The notes under the pieces were generated by a model. That model searched no databases, was not told where the DNA came from, and worked only from the letters and a program-made list of their open reading frames with translations. A DNA stretch of 53,308 nucleotides. It comes from Chloroflexi bacterium bin20 (GTDB taxonomy: Bacteria > Chloroflexota > Anaerolineae > Aggregatilineales > Phototrophicaceae). A program made the position numbers and the translations under genes. This document shows, one piece after another, positions 43,244 through 53,085 of this stretch; the stretch's first letter is position 1, and each line of letters opens with the position of its first letter. Location: positions 1-53,308 of the forward strand of contig MPMG01000016.1 of NCBI GenBank assembly GCA_002238485.1, given 5' to 3'.

Positions 43244-43272
43244 ACTATACACCATTTACTAAAATAGGTCAA
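43244..43272 (-). promoter_or_regulatory. Promoter of module E
   Basis: On the minus strand TTGACC (plus 43267-43272), a 17-bp spacer and TATAGT (plus 43244-43249) lie 41 bp before the binding-protein start. Both hexamers match consensus at five of six positions. The element TTTTAGTAAA lies entirely in the spacer, where a bound repressor would block RNA polymerase. Confidence 0.7.
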
Positions 43273-43477
43273 GACATTCGCGCCAAACTTTAGTATAATT
43301 TATCTAGGATGACAACTGTTTTAGTATGACCGTGGCTCTGGCAGCCGCTGCGATAGCGCAATCTCGGCGGATTGATGCCTAGATGAGCCAAGTCTCGCCC
43401 CAATAATATGGCTGTCCCAGGCTTGGGATCATTGACAGCCAGCAATATTTTAGTAAACTATCCACAAGTTTAGTAAC
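43255..43477. promoter_or_regulatory. Array of five TTTAGTA-type elements, candidate LacI operators
   Basis: Five near-identical elements lie between the divergent module E and lacI genes: TTTACTAAAA (43255-43264, inverted), TTTAGTATAA (43289-43298), TTTTAGTATG (43319-43328), TTTTAGTAAA (43448-43457) and GTTTAGTAAC (43468-43477). The first sits in the spacer of the module E promoter. The fourth overlaps the lacI promoter. Spacings of 30 bp (second to third) and 20 bp (fourth to fifth) are close to whole helical turns. TTTAGTAAA is nearly palindromic. Binding by the adjacent LacI protein is inference. Confidence 0.6.
43432..43459 (+). promoter_or_regulatory. Candidate promoter of lacI
   Basis: A perfect TTGACA (43432-43437), a 16-bp spacer and TAAACT (43454-43459) lie 37 bp before the regulator start. 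The TTTTAGTAAA element at 43448-43457 overlaps the spacer and -10, which suggests autorepression. Confidence 0.5.
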
Positions 43478-43496
43478 AGTGGTCAAGGCAAATAAC

Positions 43497-44522
43497 ATGG
43501 CGCGACCGACCATCACGGATGTGGCCAAGCTGGCAGGTGTATCGCCATCGGCTGTATCCATGTACCTCAACAATCGTCCCGGCATCGGCGTAGAGACGCA
43601 GGTGCGGATTGCCGAGGCCATCGACGAATTGGGCTATGTGCCGCGCAACCACGACTCCCGGCGCAAGTCCAAAGGCTTCATCGGCCTGCTGGTCGAGAAA
43701 TTGCCCACCTTGTTGACTGGCGATCTCTTCTATGCCGATGTGTCAACCGGCATCCAAAAAGAAGCCGAGCGCATTGGCTATAGCATGGCTGTCAGCGTGA
43801 TTAGCGAATCGACCAAAGCCTTGCCGCGTTTGGTCGCCGAAGATTCTGTTGTGGGCCTCTTGGCGCTGGGCGGTGGCGATATTACCGATGAACTGCTCCA
43901 GCTCATCGCCAACCGCAAAATGCCGCTGGTCACGGTGGACAACCAGAGCAATTTGCAAGCCGTCAACAGCGTTGTCGTCGACAATTATCGCGGCGCGTAT
44001 CAGGCGACCCAGCATCTGATCGAACTGGGGCATCGGCGCATCGGCATCATCCAGGGTCCAAAGAAATACAAGAGCCTCACCGAACGCTTTCACGGTTATG
44101 TGAATGCCCTGGTCGAGGCTGGTTTCGCTGTGGATCGGCAGCTGGTCCAGCAGCCCATGTCCAGCGGCTATCCCAACAAAGGCTATCGAGAGATGAAGGC
44201 GCTGCTCTCATTGCCCGATCCGCCGACAGCCGTTTTCGCCGTGAGCGATCGTACGGCGCAAGGCGCCATCTCGGCGCTCCGAGAAGCCGGTCTGCAAGTG
44301 CCAAGAGACTTCAGCATTGTTGGATATGACGATATGCCGCCCAATGCCTATCCGCCGCCGGCGCTGACCACCGTCACCAGCGAGCGCCTCGCTATGGGGC
44401 ACATCGCCATGCAACGGCTGCATCGGATTATCAATAACCCGCGCTATGTGCCGATCCAAATCGTCATGCCTTGCCAGCTCGTCATCCGCGACAGCAGCGC
44501 CCCGCCCCGCAAAACGAAGTAG
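43497..44522 (+). CDS. LacI-family transcriptional regulator (module E)
   Basis: This 341-residue regulator has an N-terminal helix-turn-helix (TITDVAKLAGVSPSAVSMYL, residues 5-24, then NNRPGIG) followed by a periplasmic-binding-like sugar-sensing domain. Hinge and core text includes KSKGFIGLLVEKLPT, GHRRIGIIQGPKKYKSLTER and FSIVGYDDMPPNAY. Start: ATG at 43497 with AAGG 8 nt upstream, giving the usual MARPTITDVA beginning; a GTG at 43479 is rejected. It is divergent from module E and most likely represses that operon in the absence of its sugar. It ends 3 bp from the convergent carbonic anhydrase gene. Confidence 0.95.
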   Translation: MARPTITDVAKLAGVSPSAVSMYLNNRPGIGVETQVRIAEAIDELGYVPRNHDSRRKSKGFIGLLVEKLPTLLTGDLFYADVSTGIQKEAERIGYSMAVSVISESTKALPRLVAEDSVVGLLALGGGDITDELLQLIANRKMPLVTVDNQSNLQAVNSVVVDNYRGAYQATQHLIELGHRRIGIIQGPKKYKSLTERFHGYVNALVEAGFAVDRQLVQQPMSSGYPNKGYREMKALLSLPDPPTAVFAVSDRTAQGAISALREAGLQVPRDFSIVGYDDMPPNAYPPPALTTVTSERLAMGHIAMQRLHRIINNPRYVPIQIVMPCQLVIRDSSAPPRKTK

Positions 44523-44525
44523 CCG

Positions 44526-45293
44526 CTAGCCAATATCGCGCAACAGATCCCTCGCGCCCAGCGGCATAGTCGGTCGCGCATTGCCAGCATGAACGGCTGC
44601 GAAGGCGGCGATCTGCTCAGCCGAAAGCTGCAGCGGCGCATCCAGCACCAGCCAGCGCACGATCTCGCTGCAAGGCGGCGTCGTCAGCGAACCCTGATAG
44701 GTATAGAATGCGCGCGATTCTGGCAACAAGGCATCCAGCGAAACAACCGCTCCCTGCGCCATCGGCTCGCCAACATCGGCGGGCAGGTTGTCAAATACTG
44801 GCGCATAAGCCGCATTGTCTGCGCCCTCCACCAGCAGCACGCCGACCACCGCCAGATTGCCACTGCGCGGGTCTTGATGCACAAAGTGGATTTCCATAGC
44901 CGCCGCTGCGCCGTCTATCGTGTGCTCGCTGGGCAGATGGAAGTGGAATTGCAGCAAATTGTAGGTGATGCCGTTGTAGACGATGGCGCTGCCAGCATCG
45001 ACATTGACCTGGATGGTATGCCCGTTGTTGAAGATATTGTTGGCTGTCGCGCCGTAATGAAATTCGATATCCACCAGATTAAGTTCGCTGGGCCCGGCGA
45101 TGTCGATTGGCGATTGGGCAGCGCCTTCTGCGCACAATGCGAAATCGGGCGAAAGCTCTGCCCAATGCGCGGGTCCCGCCTCGCCTTCATATCCCCAGCC
45201 AGCTTCATCAGCCAGCGCAGTCAACATCAGCGCGCTTATGCCCAAGGCCAGAACAAGCGGCAATAACAAAATGAATTGTGTCGAGCGCGTCAT
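44526..45293 (-). CDS. Alpha-type carbonic anhydrase, secreted
   Basis: This 255-residue zinc enzyme hydrates CO2 to bicarbonate. A signal peptide (MTRSTQFILLLPLVLALGIS, about 28 residues) places it outside the cytoplasmic membrane. Catalytic features are all visible: QSPIDI (60-65), zinc ligands H117 and H119 in LLQFHFHLPSEH, and H136 in MEIHFVHQ. Also visible are YTYQGSLTTPPCSE (197-210), and two cysteines (C54, C208) placed for the usual disulfide. Start: ATG at 45293 (MTRSTQ) with AGGG 9 nt upstream; ATG at 45302 and TTG at 45314 fit less well. It is divergent from acs and convergent with lacI. Confidence 0.95.
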   Translation of the reverse strand: MTRSTQFILLLPLVLALGISALMLTALADEAGWGYEGEAGPAHWAELSPDFALCAEGAAQSPIDIAGPSELNLVDIEFHYGATANNIFNNGHTIQVNVDAGSAIVYNGITYNLLQFHFHLPSEHTIDGAAAAMEIHFVHQDPRSGNLAVVGVLLVEGADNAAYAPVFDNLPADVGEPMAQGAVVSLDALLPESRAFYTYQGSLTTPPCSEIVRWLVLDAPLQLSAEQIAAFAAVHAGNARPTMPLGARDLLRDIG

Positions 45294-45336
45294 ACCTGCC
45301 ATCCCTATCGGCAACTGTTAAGGAGACTTCGCTTCA

Positions 45337-45364
45337 ATTATAGTCTATAGTCAATTGTCAGCAA
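45337..45364 (-). promoter_or_regulatory. Candidate promoter of the carbonic anhydrase gene
   Basis: On the minus strand TTGCTG (plus 45359-45364), a 16-bp spacer and a perfect TATAAT (plus 45337-45342) lie 44 bp before the start codon. Confidence 0.6.
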
Positions 45365-45440
45365 AAGAACCGAATATACGCCGCCGCCAGCCTGAACAAG
45401 AGTCACAGTTGCGACAATCGCTGCGCCGTCAATCGCTCTG

Positions 45441-45468
45441 TCGACACAATACGCTCTTCGTCTATACT
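45441..45468 (+). promoter_or_regulatory. Candidate promoter of acs
   Basis: TCGACA (45441-45446), a 16-bp spacer and TATACT (45463-45468) lie about 60 bp before the acs start. The -35 and -10 each match consensus at five of six positions. Confidence 0.5.
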
Positions 45469-45529
45469 ATGGCGAATTGCCGCATGATCTTGCACCCGCG
45501 GACAGCGCTGCACAGAAGAGGAGCTTCTC

Positions 45530-47437
<1,908 letters not shown>

Positions 47438-47460
47438 GGGCGAGGCGATACCCCCCTCAG

Positions 47461-47482
47461 TCCCCCCGAAGAATCGGGGGGA
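47461..47482. repeat. Palindrome TCCCCCCGA-AGAA-TCGGGGGGA downstream of acs
   Basis: The 9-bp arms are exact complements with an AGAA loop, 24 bp after the acs stop. A near copy is at 53190-53211 (one C-to-T change, still pairing as G-T). It could end acs transcripts, but no U-run follows. Two intergenic copies with identical loops point to a repeat family. Confidence 0.6.
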
Positions 47483-47530
47483 AGCCCGGCAGGGCGGTCT
47501 TGTGTCGCTCGTCACAGAATGGGAAGCGTA

Positions 47531-47554
47531 GGGGCGAGACTTGTTGTGTCACCC
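47531..47554. repeat. REP-like element related to GGGCGA-N9-TCGCCC (degenerate)
   Basis: GTAGGGGCGAGACTTGTTG begins near 47528, and TCACCC (47549-47554) pairs imperfectly with GGGCGA (47532-47537). It lies 18 bp before the DUF262 gene start. The stretch GTAGGGGCGAGACTTGTT also occurs inverted near 51935-51953. Confidence 0.4.
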
Positions 47555-47572
47555 GCAGACAGAGAGGACAGG

Positions 47573-49276
47573 ATGAGCAAAGTCCAGGCGCAGACGAAAT
47601 CTGTGCGCGAGTTGCTTTCGGGCGTCCGCTACGACATCGACTTTTATCAACGCGAATATGTATGGGAGCGTCGCCAGGTCGAAGAACTGCTCAACGACCT
47701 CGAGCATCGCTTTCAGGTCAACTATGACGCAGCGCACGAACGCAGCCGGGTGGCGAGCTATCCACACTACTTCCTCGGCACGATCATCACCAAAGCCGAT
47801 GCGGGAACAAAATCAATCGTAGATGGCCAGCAGCGCTTGACCACGTTAACTCTGCTGCTTATCCATATCCACAACTTGCGCGAGGAGAATCCGTCTGTAT
47901 TCGATGTATCGCCATTGATCTTCTCTATGCAGTTTGGCAAGAAGGACTTCAACATCGCTGTGCCCGAGCGCGTCGACTGCATGCGGTCGCTCTTCGACAC
48001 GGGCGCGTATGCGGTCGATGAGCACAGCGGCGCGTCTGTGAGCAAGCTGGTGGCGCGCTACGATGAGCTTGACGAGCTATTCCCCGAATCTCTGCAAGGC
48101 GATGTCTTGCCCTACTTTGTGGACTGGCTGATTGAAAATGTCGACCTGGTCGAGATCGAAGCGCAATCGGACGATGACGCCTTCACCATATTCGAGACGA
48201 TGAACGACCGCGGCGTCAACCTGAGCCAGACCGACATGCTCAAAGGCTATCTGCTGGCGAATATCGGCGATGACAACGCGCTGCCACAGCGCAAGCGCGT
48301 AGCAATTGCCAACAAGGAGTGGCAGCGGCTGACAAGCGACCTGAAGCAGCTGTGGCATAAAGAAGACGAGGTCGTCATCAAACATTGGCTGCGCGCCAAA
48401 TATGCCCAGACGATTCGCGAGCGCAAGAAGGGCGCGGCCAACCGCGACTTTGAACAGGTCGACAAGTTCCATCGCTGGGTGCGCGACAACCATGCGCGGC
48501 TTGGGCTGCAAAGCGCTGATGCCTTCTATGACTTCATCACGCGCCAGTTCGGCTTTTTCGCCAGGCAGTATATGGCGATGCACCGCGCGGCTTACAACTT
48601 CACAACGGGGCGCGAAGAGCTCTACTACAACCGGCACAACAACTTCACTCTGCAGTTCATGCTGGCGATGGCGCCGCTGCGGCTGGAGGACAATGTCGAG
48701 ACGGTCGCGCGCAAGATCCGCCTGGTGACGAGCTTCGCTGATATCTTTCTCGCCCGGCGCATGGTGCACAGGCGACGCAGCGGCTATAGCGCCCTGTATT
48801 ACACCATGTTCAACATCGCCAAGCGCATCCGTAACACGACTGTCGAAGAACTGCGCGACATCCTGCTCGACTTGCTTTACAGCGCAGACGAGCGCTTCCA
48901 GGGCATCGATAGCTGGGGCGATTGGGGCTCATACTTCCTGAACAAAGCTTCAGGCAACAACATTCGCTATCTCTTGGCGCGCATGACCGCCTGGATCGAG
49001 CGGGAGTGTGGCAACACCACCACCTTCGTCAACTATATGTGGGACGCCAAAGGCCGCCCCCTAGAGATTGAGCACATCTGGGCGAACAAGTTTGACAATC
49101 ACCAGGACGAATTCAGCGACAGATCCCAGTTTGAGCGGCATCGCAATTTTTTTGGCGGGCTGGTCCTGCTGCCGCGCGGCACAAACCAGAGCTTCGGCGA
49201 TATGCCTTATGAAGATAAACTCCCGCACTATCTAAAGCAGAACTTGCTGGCGGCCTCGCTGCACCCGCAGACCTAA
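47573..49276 (+). CDS. DUF262/DUF1524 (GmrSD-like) protein, truncated by an in-frame TAA
   Basis: The 567-residue open part has an N-terminal DUF262 domain: FYQREYVWERRQVEELLNDL (24-43), the nucleotide-binding-like DGQQRLTTLTLL (84-95) and later FETMNDRGVNLSQTDMLKGY. A C-terminal DUF1524 domain has the HNH-like IEHIWANKF (H501) and GGLVLLPRGTNQSFGDMPY. This is the domain set of GmrSD-type modification-dependent nucleases and related anti-phage proteins. Start: ATG at 47573 with GAGG 8 nt upstream. The reading frame continues for 51 coding-like codons after the TAA, so the natural protein was probably about 619 residues. Key N-terminal and DUF1524 residues precede the stop. No methyltransferase is adjacent. 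Confidence 0.8.
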   Translation: MSKVQAQTKSVRELLSGVRYDIDFYQREYVWERRQVEELLNDLEHRFQVNYDAAHERSRVASYPHYFLGTIITKADAGTKSIVDGQQRLTTLTLLLIHIHNLREENPSVFDVSPLIFSMQFGKKDFNIAVPERVDCMRSLFDTGAYAVDEHSGASVSKLVARYDELDELFPESLQGDVLPYFVDWLIENVDLVEIEAQSDDDAFTIFETMNDRGVNLSQTDMLKGYLLANIGDDNALPQRKRVAIANKEWQRLTSDLKQLWHKEDEVVIKHWLRAKYAQTIRERKKGAANRDFEQVDKFHRWVRDNHARLGLQSADAFYDFITRQFGFFARQYMAMHRAAYNFTTGREELYYNRHNNFTLQFMLAMAPLRLEDNVETVARKIRLVTSFADIFLARRMVHRRRSGYSALYYTMFNIAKRIRNTTVEELRDILLDLLYSADERFQGIDSWGDWGSYFLNKASGNNIRYLLARMTAWIERECGNTTTFVNYMWDAKGRPLEIEHIWANKFDNHQDEFSDRSQFERHRNFFGGLVLLPRGTNQSFGDMPYEDKLPHYLKQNLLAASLHPQT

Positions 49277-49432
49277 GAGAAGAACCCCAATTTCACCAAC
49301 TTCGTAGATCGCAGCGGCTTGCCTTTCAAAGCGCACGAGCAATTCAAACGCGCCGACATACTGCAGCGCCAGCAGCTATATCGCCAAATCTGCGAGCAAG
49401 TCTGGAATCCGCGGCGTCTGGAGCAGATTTAA
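49277..49432 (+). pseudogene. C-terminal remainder of the DUF262/DUF1524 gene after the in-frame stop
   Basis: Directly after the TAA at 49274-49276, the same frame stays open for 51 codons to a second TAA (49430-49432). It encodes EKNPNFTNFVDRSGLPFKAH at its start and LYRQICEQVWNPRRLEQI at its end. This has the look of the normal C-terminus of the family. One base change at the TAA, for example from a tyrosine codon (TAT or TAC), would restore the full protein. There is no start codon or ribosome binding site for separate translation. Confidence 0.6.
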
Positions 49433-49460
49433 GGCAATCAGCGCAGACAATGATTCAATA

Positions 49461-49495
49461 ACCACTGCCCTTTGTGTCGGCAGGGTCTTTGTGGT
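49461..49495. repeat. Inverted repeat related to the ACCACAAAGAC repeat family
   Basis: Outer arms ACCAC (49461-49465) and GTGGT (49491-49495) and inner arms CTGCC (49465-49469) and GGCAG (49479-49483) give a stem-loop. It lies between the interrupted DUF262 gene and the ITPase fusion. Read on the minus strand it begins ACCACAAAGACCCTGCC, like the element at 17511. Confidence 0.35.
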
Positions 49496-49539
49496 ACAGA
49501 TTCAAGCACCTTCCACCAGCCGCTCCCAAAGATGCGCTC

Positions 49540-51789
49540 ATGCCCAGACCACTCTACGAGACCGAGCCCACGGTCATCAACAGCTTGCAATCCCGCGACC
49601 AGCACAGCCACACTTTGCAAGTCGCCACGGCCAACCGCGGCAAGCTCGCCGAAATCCGCCGCCTGCTGCCAGGCTACCAGGTCGCCGGCGTGAAGCTGGA
49701 TATTGAAGAGATCCAAAGCCTCGACGTCTACAAAGTGGCGCGGCACAAAGCCATCGAAGCCTACAAAGCCAACGACTGCAACCCCATCTTGATCGAAGAG
49801 ACCTCGCTGGCCTTGCGCGGACTGGGCGGACGACCCGGCACCTACATCAAAGACTTCGCCGAAGCAGACGAAATGCGGCGCATGATCGCCGAAAGCTGGC
49901 TGTGTGGGCGCGACCGGGCTGCCCGCGCCACAGTGTTGCTGGCGCTGTATGATGGCGCGGAAGTCCACATCCGCGAAGGGCACACTGGCGGCGCAATCGC
50001 CGAGACTCTGCGCGGCAGCAATGGCTTTGGCTGGGACGATATCTTCATCCCCGCGGGCGAAACGCGCACCTTCGCCGAAATGACCGACGAGGAGAAAGAC
50101 GCCCACTCTCCCCGCCGCAAAGCTTTGAACAACTTGCGCAAGGAGCCGATCTCGCTGGGGCAAGGCATCTTCATGATCCCCGAACCCTATCGCCAGGAAA
50201 TGGAGCGCGTGGATTATGGCGCGCTGGCCGATGATCGCGCCCTGCAATTCGCCTTCGCGCTGGAATCGCTGGAAGCCAAGAACCCGCCCAACCCGAACTT
50301 CGAAGCGCCCAATTACCAGCCCATCCCCTACGAAGAAAACATCTATTACACGCGCTATCTGCCCAAAACCGGCAGCCGCAGCATCGGCTTGATATTGACC
50401 GATGTCGACCGCGGCAGCCTGCACATGAACAAGAACGGCACGCCCGTCATCTGGCAGTTTGGACCCGAGCGCCGCACCTTGTCCCTCGCCCAGCGCGCCG
50501 ACTTTTTTCACAGCAACCAAAATGCCCAGGTGCTGGCAAAACTGGATGCAATCGGGGGCGACCGCGCCATCCCGCCGCGCAGCAACAAACGGTCGCGCAC
50601 GGTCGAATCGGTGCTGGGCCTGGCAGACAATCCCTTCTTCACCAGCACCTATTCCTGGAAAGACCTGGGTTATCGCAAGCAGTCATCGACTCAGCGGGTA
50701 TCGCGCACGCACAGCGCCGAGCAAGGCTTGTTCAACCGCATCGGCAAGCGGCCGCGCAGCGTGTTGGGTTTCGGTTCCATGCCCGCCATCTCCGGCTGGC
50801 GCGATGTGCTGGTGACAGCGGCTATCGGTCATCATCCCATCTTCACGCATCGCAACAGCATCTTCGCCGGCTATATTGAGCGGCAAGCGCAGGTGATTTG
50901 CGCGGCCAAGGCTGTTTTGCGCAGGCTGCTGGACGAGGCGGATTATCAGCGAGCGGCCCACAATATCGGCGCGGCGCTGGGCTGCAGCCATGTCGATGCC
51001 GAACTGAAGGCGGCGCGGCATCTCTATGAACAGGCTGGGGTGCGCCTTTTCCGCATCTACACGATCAATTCCGACCCGCGTGTGGTCGAGGTGGCGGCGG
51101 CGTTGCGCGCGGAATTCGGCGATGATATCGAGCTGTTTGTCGGCCAGGTCAGCGACAAACGACAATGCCTGCAATTGATCTCTCCGTCAGTGCGCGCCGA
51201 TGGCTTGTTCTTCGGGCATGGCGGCGGACGGCAATGCACAAGCGCCACCAATGGCATGGCGGTGACCACGTTAGAAGAAGTCTACAGCGTCACCACCGAT
51301 CCGCGCTTCAACCAGGTTACTATCGCGGTCGAAGGCGGCATCGGCAGCTCCATGGGGCATCTCTTTCTGCTGGGGGTCGACCTGATTTCTTATAATCAGC
51401 AGTTGGCGCGCTGTGTCATTGAACAAGGAGACATTTACTTCGAGCACAAGAGCGGCAAAGTCTGCATGCCCTATCATGGCAGCGCATCTGCCCCGACCAT
51501 GATCATCGAAAGCGCCAACCCCGCGTTGGCTCGGCAGCGACTGCGACCCGGCGGACGCACGCGCAATGTCGAGGGCAAAGCCGGCTACCGCTTCTTCGAA
51601 GAAAAAGCCAATTCTATGGTCTTCTACATCAATACGTTCAAGCATTATGCGGCGCGGGCTTTGGCCGATCTGGGCGTGCGCGATATCCAGGAGCTGCGGG
51701 CTTTCCTGCGCGACAACAACGAAGAATTAATCCGCGTCGTCAGCTCGCAAGCCAGCGCTGTCGGGCAGGCTTATGGAAACCGCATGTAG
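49540..51789 (+). CDS. Fusion of ITPase/RdgB-type NTP pyrophosphatase and IMPDH/GMP reductase-like domain
   Basis: This 749-residue protein has two recognisable parts. Residues 26-200 are a HAM1/RdgB-type domain: VATANRGKLAEI (28-39), IEETSLALRGLGGRPGTY (85-102), EGHTGGAIAE (146-155), GFGWDDIFIPAG (162-173) and a modified HSPRRKAL (189-196) in place of the usual SHR. After a linker, about 405-725 resembles the IMPDH/GMPR TIM barrel: RDVLVTAAIG, a catalytic-loop-like GHGGGRQCTSAT (559-570, C566) and IAVEGGIGSSMG (595-606) where canonical enzymes have ADGGI. MPYHGSAS (643-650) matches the flap and RNVEGKAGY (675-683) follows. Start: ATG at 49540, since the upstream GTG at 49474 has no ribosome binding site. 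No signal peptide. Combined activity is unknown. Confidence 0.8.
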   Translation: MPRPLYETEPTVINSLQSRDQHSHTLQVATANRGKLAEIRRLLPGYQVAGVKLDIEEIQSLDVYKVARHKAIEAYKANDCNPILIEETSLALRGLGGRPGTYIKDFAEADEMRRMIAESWLCGRDRAARATVLLALYDGAEVHIREGHTGGAIAETLRGSNGFGWDDIFIPAGETRTFAEMTDEEKDAHSPRRKALNNLRKEPISLGQGIFMIPEPYRQEMERVDYGALADDRALQFAFALESLEAKNPPNPNFEAPNYQPIPYEENIYYTRYLPKTGSRSIGLILTDVDRGSLHMNKNGTPVIWQFGPERRTLSLAQRADFFHSNQNAQVLAKLDAIGGDRAIPPRSNKRSRTVESVLGLADNPFFTSTYSWKDLGYRKQSSTQRVSRTHSAEQGLFNRIGKRPRSVLGFGSMPAISGWRDVLVTAAIGHHPIFTHRNSIFAGYIERQAQVICAAKAVLRRLLDEADYQRAAHNIGAALGCSHVDAELKAARHLYEQAGVRLFRIYTINSDPRVVEVAAALRAEFGDDIELFVGQVSDKRQCLQLISPSVRADGLFFGHGGGRQCTSATNGMAVTTLEEVYSVTTDPRFNQVTIAVEGGIGSSMGHLFLLGVDLISYNQQLARCVIEQGDIYFEHKSGKVCMPYHGSASAPTMIIESANPALARQRLRPGGRTRNVEGKAGYRFFEEKANSMVFYINTFKHYAARALADLGVRDIQELRAFLRDNNEELIRVVSSQASAVGQAYGNRM

Positions 51790-51885
51790 GGACAAAACAA
51801 AGCGCGAGCAGTCTCGTACTTCTTCGCCACAAAGGCGCAGAAGTATACCCAACTTTGTCGTGCGAATTATCACAGCATGGATGTG

Positions 51886-51952
51886 AGGGGCGAGACATTG
51901 GGTCGCCCGCCAACACATTTGAAATAAACAGGCGAAACAAGTCTCGCCCCTA
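51886..51952. repeat. Pair of inverted REP-like elements between convergent genes
   Basis: AGGGGCGAGAC (51886-51896) and GTCTCGCCCCT (51941-51951) are exact inverted repeats. Each half also holds its own small palindrome (GGGCGA/TCGCCC at 51888-51908, GGCGA/TCGCC at 51931-51948). The unit sits in the 195-bp gap between two convergent genes, where it could act as a bidirectional transcript end. Confidence 0.55.
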
Positions 51953-51984
51953 CACTGACCCGTCGGCAGGCTGATGAGTTCGCT

Positions 51985-53085
51985 CTAAAACACAATCACG
52001 CCGCGCGCCACCGCCCCCGTCAGCATGGACGCATAGGCTTCGTTGATCTCATCCAGCCGATAACGCCGCGTGATCAACTCATCCAGCTTCAGCCGGCCTT
52101 CGGCGTACAAGTCCAGGAAGCGCGGGAAGTCGCGGCGGGGCTGCACGCTGCCATAATAGCTGCCGCGGATGGTCTTCTCGGTGCGCGTGATGATGGCGCC
52201 GGGCAAGTTCGTGCCGCTGCCCATTGGCGACAAGCCCACCAAGGTCAGCATCCCGCCCGGGCGAGTCGCCTCCAGCGCCGTCTCTTGCAGCGCCGTTAAT
52301 CCCACCGACTCGAAGACATGATCCGCGCCGCGTCCACCGGTCAGTCCTTGGATGCGGGCCAATGCGCTTTCATCTGAATAGAATGTGTGCGTCGCGCCGA
52401 ACTCGCGGGCTATCTCCATTTTGCTGCTGTTGGTGTCGATGGCGATGATGGGATAGGCTCCCGTCAGCGCCGCGCCCTGGATGATATTCAAGCCGACGCC
52501 GCCCGCGCCATATACAGCGACGCTCTGCCCCGGGCGCACTTCTGCCGTATACAGCGCCGCGCCAAGTCCCGTCGACACCGCGCAGCCCACCAGCGCCGCC
52601 ACATCCAGCGGCACATCGGCGCGGATAGGCACACAGCTCTGCTCGGGCACGACCACATAGTCGGCGAAGCAGCCCAGGCCAGTGAAGACATAGACGGGCG
52701 CTCCCTGCCAGCGCAAGCGGCTGCTGCCATCGGCTTGCGTTCCCGCGCGCAGTTGGGGCGTGAACGTCTCGCAGAGCACCGGCTTGTCGTTGAGGCAATA
52801 GAAGCACTCGCCGCAATCGGGACGGAAGCTGAGCGTAACGCGGTCGCCGGGTTGGACGCTGGATACGCCTTCGCCAACCGACTCGACCAGTCCCGCGCCT
52901 TCGTGCCCGCAAATGATGGGCATCGGGTATTGCGTATTGCCTTCGACGACATGCCAGTCGCTGTGACAGACGCCGGCCGCCGCCACTTTTACACGCGCCT
53001 CGCCCGCTTGCGGTTCGGCGATATCGATAGTCTCGATGCGAAAAGGAGTGTGCGCTGCTGTCAAGATGGCGGCTTGCATCTGCAT
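51985..53085 (-). CDS. Zinc-dependent alcohol dehydrogenase, MDR superfamily
   Basis: This 366-residue medium-chain dehydrogenase oxidises an alcohol or reduces an aldehyde with NAD(P). Catalytic zinc ligands are C40 in AAGVCHSDWH, H61 with E62 in CGHEGAG, and C168 in VGCAVSTGLGAAL. The structural zinc lobe has four cysteines, C91, C94, C97 and C105 (CGECFYCLNDKPVLC). The Rossmann motif VYGAGGVGLN is at 191-200. The lobe and length resemble class III-type ADHs. ATG at 53085; the in-frame ATG at 53079 is close. A GAAAG upstream is a weak ribosome binding site. It is convergent with the ITPase fusion. Substrate not predictable. Confidence 0.93.
   Translation of the reverse strand: MQMQAAILTAAHTPFRIETIDIAEPQAGEARVKVAAAGVCHSDWHVVEGNTQYPMPIICGHEGAGLVESVGEGVSSVQPGDRVTLSFRPDCGECFYCLNDKPVLCETFTPQLRAGTQADGSSRLRWQGAPVYVFTGLGCFADYVVVPEQSCVPIRADVPLDVAALVGCAVSTGLGAALYTAEVRPGQSVAVYGAGGVGLNIIQGAALTGAYPIIAIDTNSSKMEIAREFGATHTFYSDESALARIQGLTGGRGADHVFESVGLTALQETALEATRPGGMLTLVGLSPMGSGTNLPGAIITRTEKTIRGSYYGSVQPRRDFPRFLDLYAEGRLKLDELITRRYRLDEINEAYASMLTGAVARGVIVF

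Noticed and set aside
43266..43496. LacI protein extended upstream, or binding protein extended to 43272
   Set aside because: Both extensions would cross the promoters and the operator array. Family-typical starts with good ribosome binding sites exist downstream.
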